In this document: positions 46,581 to 57,235 of the stretch, piece by piece
Layout: every line of letters begins with the position of its first letter
How positions within the stretch are numbered: position 1 is the first letter of the stretch
Assembly: GCA_963920665.1 (NCBI GenBank)
Contig: OY987264.1
Span: forward strand, 24,098,906 to 24,162,905
From: Straminergon stramineum
Lineage: Eukaryota > Streptophyta > Bryopsida > Hypnales > Calliergonaceae
Length of the DNA: 64,000 bases
Reading direction: 5' to 3'
Notes under the pieces: model-generated
Databases searched by the model: none
What the model was told of the DNA's origin: nothing
What the model saw: only the letters and a program-made list of their open reading frames with translations
Position numbers and translations under genes: made by a program

Positions 46581-46623
46581 GCTCACAAGCTCACGCTCAC
46601 AAGCTCACAGAATAGCAACCCTG
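46581..46623 (-). repeat. Right terminal inverted repeat
   Basis: Read on the minus strand it starts CAGGGTTGCTATTCTGTGAG and continues in TGAGC units, pairing with the left terminal repeat. A run of A (46568-46575) lies just inside. Confidence 0.9.
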
Positions 46624-46633
46624 GATATTAACA
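46624..46633 (+). repeat. Target-site duplication, right copy
   Basis: GATATTAACA, identical to 31144-31153, immediately outside the right terminal repeat. Confidence 0.9.
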
Positions 46634-48060
46634 TTTGAAGTGACAAAAATCAGTTTTTTAACCCTGCAAAAAACCGGGCAGCAACACTTCAGAAGGTAAC
46701 ATTTGTATGAAAAAATATCCAAAATGGTGGTGCATATTTGGATTCATTCTTCAAGGCAAGTTGGCTATGTTCTTGAAAAATTTCAAATCATTTGGAATTG
46801 CACAACATATAGGAAAAAAATAGTAAGTAGAAAGAAGTAGCGAATAATTCAAAATACGAAATTGTCAAAATTTTAATTATGGAATTGAAAAATGACAATC
46901 CCAATGGTTGTAATGTTGTAATAAACAATCTACATCCTATGATTTTATTTTTTTCAAAAAATATGAAAAATTGAGTTAAATAAAGGACTTCAAAGTTTAT
47001 TTTAGAGGAGAGATTCCTTAACTACCCGCAAACTAAAATTCCTCATAACTTTCATCACATTGATCAAAATGGATTGATTCAAAGCTTTCCTTATATATGT
47101 AAATCTAGAAAACCAATTTCAAATTTTCATTTTTGAAAAAAGTGATTTTTTCAGATCTACTCGAGCTGCCCGAGTTGAGAAATAAACAACATTTTGCATC
47201 ATAACTTTTTACTTGTATACTCAAATGAAATGAAATTTTTCATGCATGGAAGATATTCCTCGTCCACACCTTGTCAAAAAATTTCAGCCTAAATGAGTCA
47301 AATCTCCGCTCACATGTACCTGCCCCAAAAAGTTATGTTGCCAAAAACACAAGGTTGGTCCTTTAGGGGTTAATCAAGAAGAGAGCTTGCAATGCTATAA
47401 CTAGTGCAAGGTTGTAATGAGTTGTGCATGATAGAAGTTATCGAGCCTAGTTAACTAGAATGAGAAGTTCAACATCTACCACCTAGACTCATTGGTTGAG
47501 AGTAGGCTGAAGAAAAGGTTTGGTGGAAAAGGTGCAGGGTCTGATAGAACCACCTAGTACTAGCCAAGCCCCATAGACAATATATAGGTAATGGGAAATT
47601 CAATAGAGAGATGACTCATAATTAACCACTAGTTTCTTGGTTTCCAACCATCTTCTAGCCATCATTGTTATGGCTGATGCTTTTTGTTCTAAGAGCCAAA
47701 TTAGTTTGTAGATGACCAATGATGGAAGAATTTATGTGTTGGGGATAGGTGTAGGCCAACTTTTGGCTTATAAAATTCATAACAATTTGAATTTAAGGAA
47801 AAAAGTTATAAAAATTTGACAACACCCATCATTTCTATCTCTCTATATGGCAAAAAATTAACATTGCCTTCTACTACTCTAGATTATGCATAGAATGCTT
47901 AAGTGGTTGGTAGTGGGTGGTTCTACCATACATGTGCTAAATGTTTTCTTCATCTAGGGGCTAATAGGAAGCTCCCTATGAGTATTCCCTCTGATAGACC
48001 TTCCAGTCCCCTCCAATTGTTGGAAGTCTGACCACTCAATGGCAACTTGGCTCTTACTCT

Positions 48061-48822
48061 AGGGTGATTGCAAGAAACTCTTCACATTTTTGGCTCAAAA
48101 ACAAGATTTCTAACTGTAGGACTACTAGTATTGTGGACTACTATCAATTCTATGTGTTAGCATGCGCTTGCGAATCTCAACCATCGATTTAGAGGCGCCT
48201 GCACATCTAAACCGTTGATTTAGTACTATGCAATATTATGTAGTACTATAGGCTACTATGAAGTACTATAGAAGCCACTAGGAGTAGAAAATAGCAAAAA
48301 AGGGGTCTATGGACCTTTTCATTCTTAATAATTTAAAAAAAATTCAAAAAATTGCATAAAAAAGCCATTTTGCTAGAAAAGATTGCACTCGCTTAGCACA
48401 AAAAATTCATTTAGGAGAAAATTTCCCTTTTCATAGACTTCACGCAAAGGAAGGTCACTTTGGCCCCATGTGGGCAATTGACATGTTACTATATCATAAA
48501 AACTCATCATTAGTCCTTATAATGTTAGTAGACCTCCAACTTGTCCAATTTGTAGCTTTGAATTCCAATTTTTGGATTAGAAATAGGATTACCCCCCCCC
48601 CCTTCCAATGGCCAAGGTAGACACCCCATCAGGGGCACGTTAAAAATAATAAAATAACTTTTTAAAATTTGAAAAAATTACACAACATTTGAAACTAATG
48701 TATGTACCTTCATTCCAAATTTCATGCCAAACAGACAAATGATGCAAAAATTATGAACCAAAAACCACTTGCTCGAGGGCAAGGGGACAAAAAATAGGAC
48801 AAGTGTTTCTTGCAATCACCCT
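48061..48822 (+). mobile_element. ~760-bp non-autonomous TIR element, copy 2
   Basis: Left end AGGGTGATTGCAAGAAACTC; right end in reverse complement AGGGTGATTGCAAGAAACAC. The interior matches copy 1 (26364-27136) in order, including the ctactatgaagtactata run and the ggggtctatgga motif. No transposase ORF. A poly-C run sits near 48593. Flanking duplication unresolved. Confidence 0.75.
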
Positions 48823-50029
48823 CTAGGTATTAAGTGTTTGGGGTCATAGAAATCTATTTCATAAATTTGAAAATTTAAAGAAGCATAGGAAGTTAAAAAT
48901 GATTGACATTCACCCAATAAAATTCAAATAAATCATTGTATACTTATTTTAATGAATATTCAAACAAAAAAAATCTACTGATGCTTGCATTTGACCATCT
49001 CAACCAACCTTGTTAAGGGTATAAATAAGATTTGAAAAGGGTAATCTTTCAAGTCAATGCATTTGGATTTGGAATTAATTGGAAAGGAATATAAAAAGGA
49101 GGGTCTAGGTGCCATCTCTCCAAAAAAAAAAAATTGGAGTTCAAAATATAAAAGGCCCATCTACCTTCAATTGTTGACCATCTTATACTTTAGAGACTTC
49201 AAAAAATGTAAAGATTTGATGCAATTGGCAATATGAAACATGATTGAAATAAAACTAAAATGAAATGTAATTGACCAATCTTTTGATGCAACCATATTAA
49301 ATGCTATTTGCAACAAAGAAATAACTTTAAAGATTTACTAATCTCAACCACATTCATGTCTTAATTTATTATTAAGCTAGAGCATTATGAATCTTCTCAC
49401 TTGTGCAAAATATATTACAAAATGTCATTTCTCTAGGTAATTTAGAGATTGATCTCTCACCATGGGTGGGTGGTTAGAGATCCTCATAAAACTAGTCTTG
49501 TTAATAAGTATATATCTATGTTCTTACTGGGAGTTCATTGTGGAAGTTTTGTAACAAGAAAATACTAAAATGTTTACCTTGACATTCTTAGATGTGTCCA
49601 AGTTTCAACACACTTGTCTACATGTAGGAGTTGTTTAACTCCAGTGCATTGTATAGTACACTTGTCTTCCAAGTGTAATTGTCTAACTTGTGCATAAATC
49701 CATTGTTTGAAGATATCTATCTCCAAACACTCTTAATGCAATTGTCAAGCAAATGGAGTTATATTCTTATAGTGTACAAATCCACCATTTGAAGATATCT
49801 CCAAGCAATCTTTGTTTGTACATTAGTACACATTTCATTATAAATTAGTTCATCCATAAAGGTTCCAACACTTCCAATTATTGAAAAAATTTAGAATTTG
49901 TCGAATCTTGTTATGGAAGATCAAAGATGAAAAAATTTCTATTAAAAGAGTGCATTGTCATAGTGCATCATGTGATTTATAGATCTCATTGATTGTGGTT
50001 TGTGAGTGGATATTTGCCCACCTTTGGCA

Positions 50030-50700
50030 AACATACGAGCACAATCATGTTCTTGTATTTGGGGGGAGAATTCTACTCTAATGGGTGCCTAACGTCGGTC
50101 CACTGTGCATTCCAAGCAATGGATCTTCTCTAAACCTCCTAAGTCCTATAATTCACTACGACCCCAAAACTAGCCTAAGTGTAGGATTACCACCTTGATC
50201 CCTTAACTATTGTGGCCTCCTTGTAAAATAAAAGTGGGCTAAATCTACTACTACTAGTTTTCAAATTAGTTTACGCCATTTCTAAAAACCTCAAATGCTT
50301 GGGAATTCGATGTTCTTACAAGGAGCTATGGCCAGATGAAGTTTAGCCCTTATAGAGGCTACCTAAACTTCATCCATCCCTTTCGACCCTCTTCCCAACT
50401 CAAATGACTTAGATTTTTGGACACTACTCCTACCCTATGAACTAGTATGCAATGATCCAAGTTTGGGCATGGACGGATGAATTTCACCCTACTTCATCCA
50501 TGTTGAATGCCAAACTTCATCCACTCATAACTTCTTCATTATGAATCGGTTTGGGGCGTATTTTATACCTATGGAATCCACTTCACGTCTACTCTATGAC
50601 TCTATTTCTATCTCTGACCTGAATTCTGGTTTTAAGGGTGCTACCCACTCCTTGGCCTCGGCCCTATTATATGGTTGTGGAAACGAGCAAGCTAAATGGA
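50030..50700 (-). repeat. Antisense fragment of the long LTR-like repeat (3' part)
   Basis: Read on the minus strand, phrases such as ggatgaagtttgg, cataact and ggaaggcacaatgga-like words appear in an order similar to 29100-29950 and 56560-57180. The match is diverged and its limits are approximate. Confidence 0.45.
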
Positions 50701-52759
50701 AGGAGGAGCGTTAGTGTCATACCTTGGCTTAGGGTTCCTCATCTAGGTGCTCAAGACTCCCTTTCAACACGTCCTTCGCCGCCATGTCACCTTCGTAGGG
50801 TTGGATGAATGTTTTGATGAATTTCATAGGTTGAATCACTTGAATGAGAATACACTTGGCAGGCCTAACTAACCATCTTTTCTATCTCCTCCTTGCCTCC
50901 CCTTTCTTCTACCATTTGTTCCATGTGGAGTAAGGAGGTTGGCTGGCCACCTATTTCTAAGCCTCAAAGGGATGATTAATGGCCACTAGCCTACTCTCGT
51001 ACAATAACCCCACTAGCCTAGGATTAATGACCACTACCACTAACTCCTAATCAATACCCATGCTCCTCTAACTACTCATAATGGTGGGAGACCTTCCCCA
51101 AACCTCCTATTAGTTCCCATTCTTCCTCCTCCTACTTCACTTGTGTTGTGGTGGTGGTAGAAGCGGCTCTATAGAGAGAGAGAGAGAGTCTGTGAAGTTG
51201 TTTAGTTCTATTCTAATCTATTTGCTAACATCTACTCCATTCTCCTCCCTCTAGTCTACTTTATTTGCTAACCTATACTCCATTCTACTTCCCCCTAATT
51301 TTCCCCTCTTTTGGTGTTGTAATTATTTCCCTGCCTAGCCCTAGAATTTTAGACCCATTGTGTTGGACCCCAACTGAACCTTGGAACCTCCTCAAGTTGG
51401 ACCCTGATTGAATCCTGGAATCTCACCGAGCTGGACTACTGATGTTGGGATTGCTGGTACTCGGTTGCCGGTGTTTGGTTGCCGATGAGTGAGCCTCTAA
51501 TTTGTCACTAAGGGGTCACTTTTTTCATTTATTTATTTACTTAGTTATTTCATATTTTGTCATTTTAAATGTACTTTTATATACAAAAAGCCCCCCAAAG
51601 AGTGTAGAACCAAAATAGGAGTGTCACATTCCAATATAGTATTTGGTCTATTTTTAGAATATTATAGCTAGAATGGTCCAACGACGAGTTGTAAATAGGT
51701 TAGAACCCAACTAATCGTGGCAAATTGGTCAATTCTATGTAATGGGCGTATTAGGCTCAAAATTCCACATGGAACGGACATCTCTAAGCTAGATTTGGTT
51801 GCGGGAATCTTGGTAAGGCATCGAAATTAGTTCCTAGATATAGGTTCTAGTTTCCCCATTCCACTGACAAAATAGTAAAACCCCAAATTGTTGGCTTGTA
51901 GATGTACAAAATACCAAGATGGGACCGTGGAGGAATCTAAGGTCCAAGGAGGGTGATTTGGGGTTAAACCCATGCTCGGAAAGCAATGGCAAAATAGGTT
52001 TGCCAAGATTCCCCCCCGGTATGGAAGATTCTCCAACCACCGATAATTAAACGAGGGGGTGGAAATTGTCCCCCCTAGGCCGATGTGTAGAATAAAAATA
52101 TGAGCCTACACATGTGTCGTGGGATTCCATGGGAGGTTCCACGACAAGTTTCGGAATTTCCTGATAGTCAAAAGATGTCTTCCTGGACGGTCAACTACCC
52201 AAACCTGTGATGGAAAATTCCTAGAAATTCCCCAAGTGGCGGTAAATTCTCACAAAAAATCATCATATTTTCCTTTATGTTACTAAGATGCTCGAACAAG
52301 TTTCACAACATTCCGATAGTTAAAAGTACTTGAACCTATAGCATTCCTTGACAATTAACGGAAATTAAAGTCCACAACGGGTTTCCTTAGTGGAGTGGGA
52401 GCATATGGACGCGGAATGGAGCCCAAGATAGGTCTTTTTTCACTCCCCCACATCTACTTAGGAGCCTAGGCTAGCTACTTTTGCTAGAAAAGTCAACCCC
52501 CCAAAGTTGGGATTTTCCCCGGGTTTTGGCGTTAAGTTGGCGCTAGGTTTCATCGTAATTTTAAAGATAGAAAAGGGGGAGGGGGATTCCTTTGAACCAA
52601 AAATGGACTTCTGAAGCCAATGGCTTATTCCGTTTATGACTCAAAGTTAATCTCCAAAAGTTAGCTTAGTGGTCCAACATAGGATAAAAGCCTTGAGTTT
52701 TGGATGAAAATCCAAGAAGATAAGGTTAATTTAGATGAATGAGGAGAGGTGGGTGCCCG

Positions 52760-52780
52760 GGAAAGAGTATAAAAGGGCAC
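52760..52780 (+). promoter_or_regulatory. TATA box of repeat copy B
   Basis: agagtataaaagggcacccc, about 1.28 kb from the repeat start, as in copy A (about 1.26 kb from its internal start), followed by the same ttctcctctc tract. Confidence 0.6.
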
Positions 52781-53283
52781 CCCTTCTCCTCTCTCACCAC
52801 CCCCTTTTTGTGTAATTGGGTCCGTTGGGTCCAATTTATATTGGAAATTGTGGCATTTTAGCCACAAGCCTGCAATGGTGTTTTTTGGGCACTTTGGGCC
52901 ATTATTGTTGTTTTTCGAGCTTACGAGGTCTTTATGGGTCCCTTGCCTTTTGAGTGAGCGTAGTACTAACTCTTCCAAGCGTGAGCTTAGGAACTTGCTA
53001 ACTTACCACGTTACTAGAAGTTGTGTGTGCTTACCCTTGAGAGCCCCTTTGGATCACTCTCCTTGCTTGACATGTACTAATCCTAAAGCAATCCCCCATA
53101 TGATTGGTGATGCCACTTTGGGGGGCCTTTAGTCCAAGTCATTTATGTTACTAACCCGTGTCGCTAACCCCTTAAGTGTCAAAGGTCCCTTCCTCTTCTT
53201 TTGTCTATGTTTCTAACATTGACATGGTAGTCCTTAGTGAGAGACACAAGGGTGTGAGGGTAGTATGTCTTGCTCGTACGGTG

Positions 53284-53455
53284 AAACTTTGAACTCCGGT
53301 AGGATAAAGAAGTCCTAATGGTATGTTAAAAAGGGAAACAACGGCGAAGCTTTGAACCCCCTTGGGGTGAAAAGTCTTAGCGGTGTGTTAAAAGGGGAAA
53401 CAATGGCAAAGCTATAAACCCCCTTGGGATAAAAAATCTTAGTGGTGCGTTAAAA
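53284..53455 (+). repeat. Three ~62-bp tandem units inside copy B
   Basis: Each unit reads roughly gcgaagctttgaaccccc-ttggggt-aaaagtctta-cggtgtgttaaaa (53284, 53343, 53406). Copy A has one such unit (about 27292); copy C has about three on the minus strand (57680-57520). A variable-number block within the repeat family. Confidence 0.65.
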
Positions 53456-53749
53456 CCACCTCACAAGAGAACCATGAAATCACGTGGTCCCTCTCCCCAC
53501 AAGGATTAGTTCCTAAAACACATTAGGAAGAAACCAAGGTTTAGGTTCCAAAAATTAGGAACTAGAAGTCAAGATGAACATGTAGGATAACGAGGAGAGA
53601 ATAGGAAGATGGCCCTTGCCCCCATGAGTTGAAGTCACCCCATGCAAGTTTTAGGCGTGACTTTCCCAAGTCTTTAGGAGTTAGCACAACATGTAAACTA
53701 GGACAAGACACACACAATTCCCAGCCCAGCCCACCAGTGGGGAAAGGGA

Positions 53750-54260
53750 GCCCAGTTAGAAAGAAAGAGTACTACGCAACAGTCAAGGAAGTTGGAAGGG
53801 TCCGTAATTAAAAAGAACATGGGGTCCATAATTAAAAAAGGGACGGGGAAGGGAGTCCAACGAAGAGGAAGCCTAGCGGAGGAAGGGGAGTCAAGTGGGG
53901 AAGGGGGGTCCAAGGAGAAAGAAAGAGTATAGTCTAGCAATCAAGAGGCCAGGAGGGTCCCGTAATTTAAAGGGGCAGAGGGTCTATAATTAGAAAACAG
54001 AGGATCCTGAAATTAAATAAAAAAAATGGAGAGGGGAGTCCAACAGAGAGGGGAGCCCAATAGGGAAAGGGGAGTTCAACGGAGAAAGGGAGGTTCAATG
54101 GGGAAGGGGAGTCTAGTGAGAAAGAAAGAATATAGTCCAGCAATCAAGAGGCTAGGAGGGTCTCATACTTAAAAAAGGGACAGAGAGGGGATCCAACAGA
54201 GAAGGAAGTCCAACGAGGAATAGGAGTCCAGTTAGAAAGAAAAAGGCTAGTCTAGAGGCA
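53750..54260 (+). repeat. Purine-rich tandem block, period about 110-200 bp
   Basis: The phrase gaaagaaagagta-tagtc-agcaatcaagagg recurs at about 53757, 53917, 54120 and 54234, separated by ggggaagggg-agtccaac units. The strand is strongly G/A-rich. Spacing is irregular because the inner units vary in number. Confidence 0.65.
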
Positions 54261-54659
54261 AAAGAGATCGACAATAGACTACACTCACATTAAACCACCT
54301 CGCGGGCGGGAAATCCAACTCTTGGTTGTCGAGTAGAGAGGCCTTGCCTTGTGAAAAAGGCGAGGCTTCTAGCTGCAACTAGATGTGGCCCAAATAATGG
54401 AAGATTCCGTGGTCATATAAAGTCACAAACATAATAATAAACCCCCAGATGATGCCATATGAACCAAAATACTATTACATTTCCATACACCCCTTAAAAG
54501 ATGTCATGGAGTCTCAATATACATCATGTGTGGTAAAAAATAGTAAAAAAAAGTCATATCCTTCATAAACTCCCATTGAAGAAGTGTCTAATAGATGAAT
54601 GAGTGCCACGTCCGCTCTACAACTTCAAACTAAGAGTGTGATATGTCCTTGGATAGCAA

Positions 54660-55400
54660 ACAAAAAGTTTTACAACCACTTCAAAATTCACTCAAAACTA
54701 AGATATTGTTCGACTTTTATGGTCGGTCAAAGTTCACCCTTCCCAACTTAAAGGCAACTTACCTATACTTCACTCTCAAGCCCATAACTTTCACATACTA
54801 AGTTCAAATGAAGAAAATAAACCCATTTTGAAAAAATAACATGAATATCTACAACCTCTCCAAGGTTCACTCAAATCTAAATTACTATCCACATTTCATA
54901 GCCTTTTAAAGTTCACTCTCTTGAAAATCCGAAAGTATCTCTTCACTCTTTCACTCTCAAGCCCATAATTTTCACATACTAGCTTCAAATCGAGAAAATA
55001 AACCCATTTTGGAAATATAAAAAAAATACCTACAACCTCCCCAAGTTTCACTCAAATCTAAAATATTTTACACCTTTTATAGACTAGCAAAGTTCACTTT
55101 CTTCAAAACCAAAAGTATCTCTTCACCCTTTCACTCTCAAGCCCACAACTTTCACATACTAAGTCTAAATCAAGAAATAAACCCATTTTGAAAAGATAAC
55201 ATGGATATCTACAACTTCCTCAAGGTTCACTCAAATTTAAAGTATTTTCCACCTTTTATAGACTACAAAAGCTCATTCTCTTGAAAGTTTAAGGCAACTC
55301 CATAATACTTCATTCTCAAACTCATAACTTACACATACTAACTCCAAACTTAGTGAGTGATAGCTTTTTGGAAACACAAAAATAAGATACACAAGCTCTC
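54660..55400 (+). repeat. 180-bp tandem repeat, about four units
   Basis: gcccataactttcacatac recurs at about 54781, 54962, 55142 and 55322 (period 180-181 bp), with aaataaacccattttg and ctacaacct-caaggttcactcaaat at constant offsets. It lies within the interior of repeat copy B. Unit length resembles plant centromeric satellites, but the array is far too short to argue that. Confidence 0.8.
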
Positions 55401-57235
55401 AAAATTTCATTACCAAATTCTCCATGTACAATGTGCAATATCCTCCAAAAGTCACGGGTCTCCTAAGCAAACAATGAGGAGGAAGAAGATGATCCTCAAC
55501 CTCAACCTCCATGCCATCCACCTAAGCTAGTGGATTTTGACCATGAAGATGCCATATGGGCCATAATACACCCATGGGTCACCTTCTATCCTCGATAAAT
55601 CTATCCACATCATCTACGAGGACTTCTAATCCATTAAAAATAATAAAGAAAGGTAAAACAAGCTTTACCTTTTGTTTTTTACAACTTCAAACAAATAAAT
55701 TAAAATATTAGAACATCTTCAAGTATAGAAATTAAAGAAGTAAATGTTTGTCAAATAGAGGTAAAAAAAAGAGTTCAAGTGGGGTATGACCCCATTTGTT
55801 TCTTGAGACTCTAGAAAAAAAACACTCTAATTTAACAAACAATTACGTATTTTCACATAATGAACGCATTTACAATGTGACACCGTCACCCATAACTCTC
55901 ACCGTGATAACAAAAGTTAGCTGAGGAGAAGGGGGTGGGGTGAAGATGGCGGAAGGCCGGAAGAATGAGGCAAAATGACAAGGGGGAGCCAACTTGAAGG
56001 AAAAGGGGAAAGGTAGGTAGGATAGGGCAAAATCCTCAAGACTTACTTGCCCTTAGATTAGAAGTAGGTAATCACGACAAGATTAAGTGTGAGATGTAAG
56101 TATAGGAAGTAAGGCTTAGGATACAAGAAGTAGCTCAATCTTGGAGGATGGTAGAACACGTCGTTTAAGTTAGCTTGGTAGGTAGGAGCAAGGGTAGTTG
56201 GGCCACCTTAGAGTGTGGGAAGAAAGAAAAGAAATAGGAGAAAGAAATCAACAATTAAATCCTTGTACCAATTTATTTTATGATTAAAATGGTGGTTTGT
56301 TGTCTCACAGCCCAAGAGTTCATGGCAAAGGAGGTAGAGCTTCCGGTGGGCGCGACCAACGACTCAAGTTCCAAGGTATGAGTTAACCCTTTCCAACCCT
56401 TCCCTAGGTCTCCAATTGGAAATTGGTAGCTTGGCCGAGGCCTACCCCTAGGTCAGACCCTTAGGAATGTAGGTCAGTTCATTTACAGGGACTTAAGTGT
56501 AAAGAACAAGGCCATGGATTTCCAAAACCCTAAGGCATGCCCAAATTGGGTGAAAATTGAGAAAGTTATTGCCGGATGAAGTTTAGGATCAAATTGGATG
56601 AAGAATAGCTAGACTCCGAGTTTGATAAAGAATTAAATAAATCAGGAGGAGGCCCCCAATTAGGGTCCAAGGCCGAAGAGAAAAGTCAATTCTGAGTTAT
56701 AGGTTAAGAGAAATTAACGGATGAAGTTTGGATAAGGCTTGGATGAAAATTCAATAGAAGTCCCCGACCAGGGTTCAACTCCAGATCTGGATACGATCAA
56801 TTCTTGTGAACCATCCCTCTAAATTTAGGATCCTTCTGAATTGGGGAACTAAGTGTAATAGATGGATGAAGTTTGAGTAACCGAGTAGCGGTCAAACTTC
56901 ATCCACCCATAACTTTGGCTAGAAAGGTCGGATAGAGTCGAGTCTTATGTTTTTAGAAATGGCACGAGATGAACTATAGGGTTTCTAGGATAGTTCTGCC
57001 CTTGTATAGGTTCCGTCCAAATTATTCAGCAGGCCCTCCATCTAGTAGGCCCGAACTTTGGAAGTAGTTTAAGCGAATCTTACAATTTGGGGTCACTAAG
57101 GCACTTAGTGAAAATATCCATTTCTTGGAAGGCACAATGGACCACGCTTAGAAACCCAAAGGTAGGAGTCACTTAGTCGAAATCCAGAAGCTGGTTGTGT
57201 TCGCGAATTACTAAGGGTGGGTAATTTGGCATTCA

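Larger units (their letters stand above)
31154..46623 (+). mobile_element. 15,470-bp Mutator-like transposon carrying a ParB-DNA methyltransferase gene
   Basis: Bounded by terminal inverted repeats (left CAGTGGTGCTATTC, right in reverse complement CAGGGTTGCTATTC; about 35 of 43 positions match) and by perfect 10-bp duplications. Inside are a minus-strand Mutator-like transposase gene (35568-31615) and a plus-strand ParB/methyltransferase fusion gene (to 45642), about 2.7 kb of non-coding DNA between the starts, three 331-bp tandem units, and at least 12 copies of a 16-bp palindrome that I saw nowhere outside. Both genes have two premature stops, so this copy is probably not autonomous now. 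Borders are seen directly. The superfamily is inferred from the duplication length, the SWIM finger and the transposase core. Confidence 0.9.
46634..51489. other. Gene-free nested repeat DNA
   Basis: No gene seen. It contains a diverged direct repeat of 23560-23760 (about 47200-47380), the inverted-repeat partner of 23780-24010 (47565-47790), TIR-element copy 2 (48061-48822), a fragment of the long repeat in antisense (about 50030-50700), and a short AG microsatellite (about 51173-51188). Confidence 0.5.
51490..57235 (+). mobile_element. LTR-like long repeat, copy B
   Basis: Starts TGAGCCTCTAATTTGTCAC and is colinear with copy A without A's nested insertions, so it supplies the empty sites for both. 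It has the TATA box, three short tandem units (53284-53455), a purine-rich tandem block, a 180-bp tandem block, a tagttgggccac block (about 56190) and gtcaaacttcatcc (56891). It ends near 57235, where the inverted copy C begins. No retroviral-type ORF. Confidence 0.6.

Noticed and set aside
23780..47790. Inverted repeats at 23.8 and 47.7 kb as termini of one giant element
   Set aside because: Direct repeats of the same families link the two sides as well, the arms are diverged and no target duplication flanks them; independent insertions explain it better.
48593..48602. Poly-C run as a biological signal
   Set aside because: Homopolymer runs of this kind also occur near 22838; they may be simple-sequence slippage or sequencing error.
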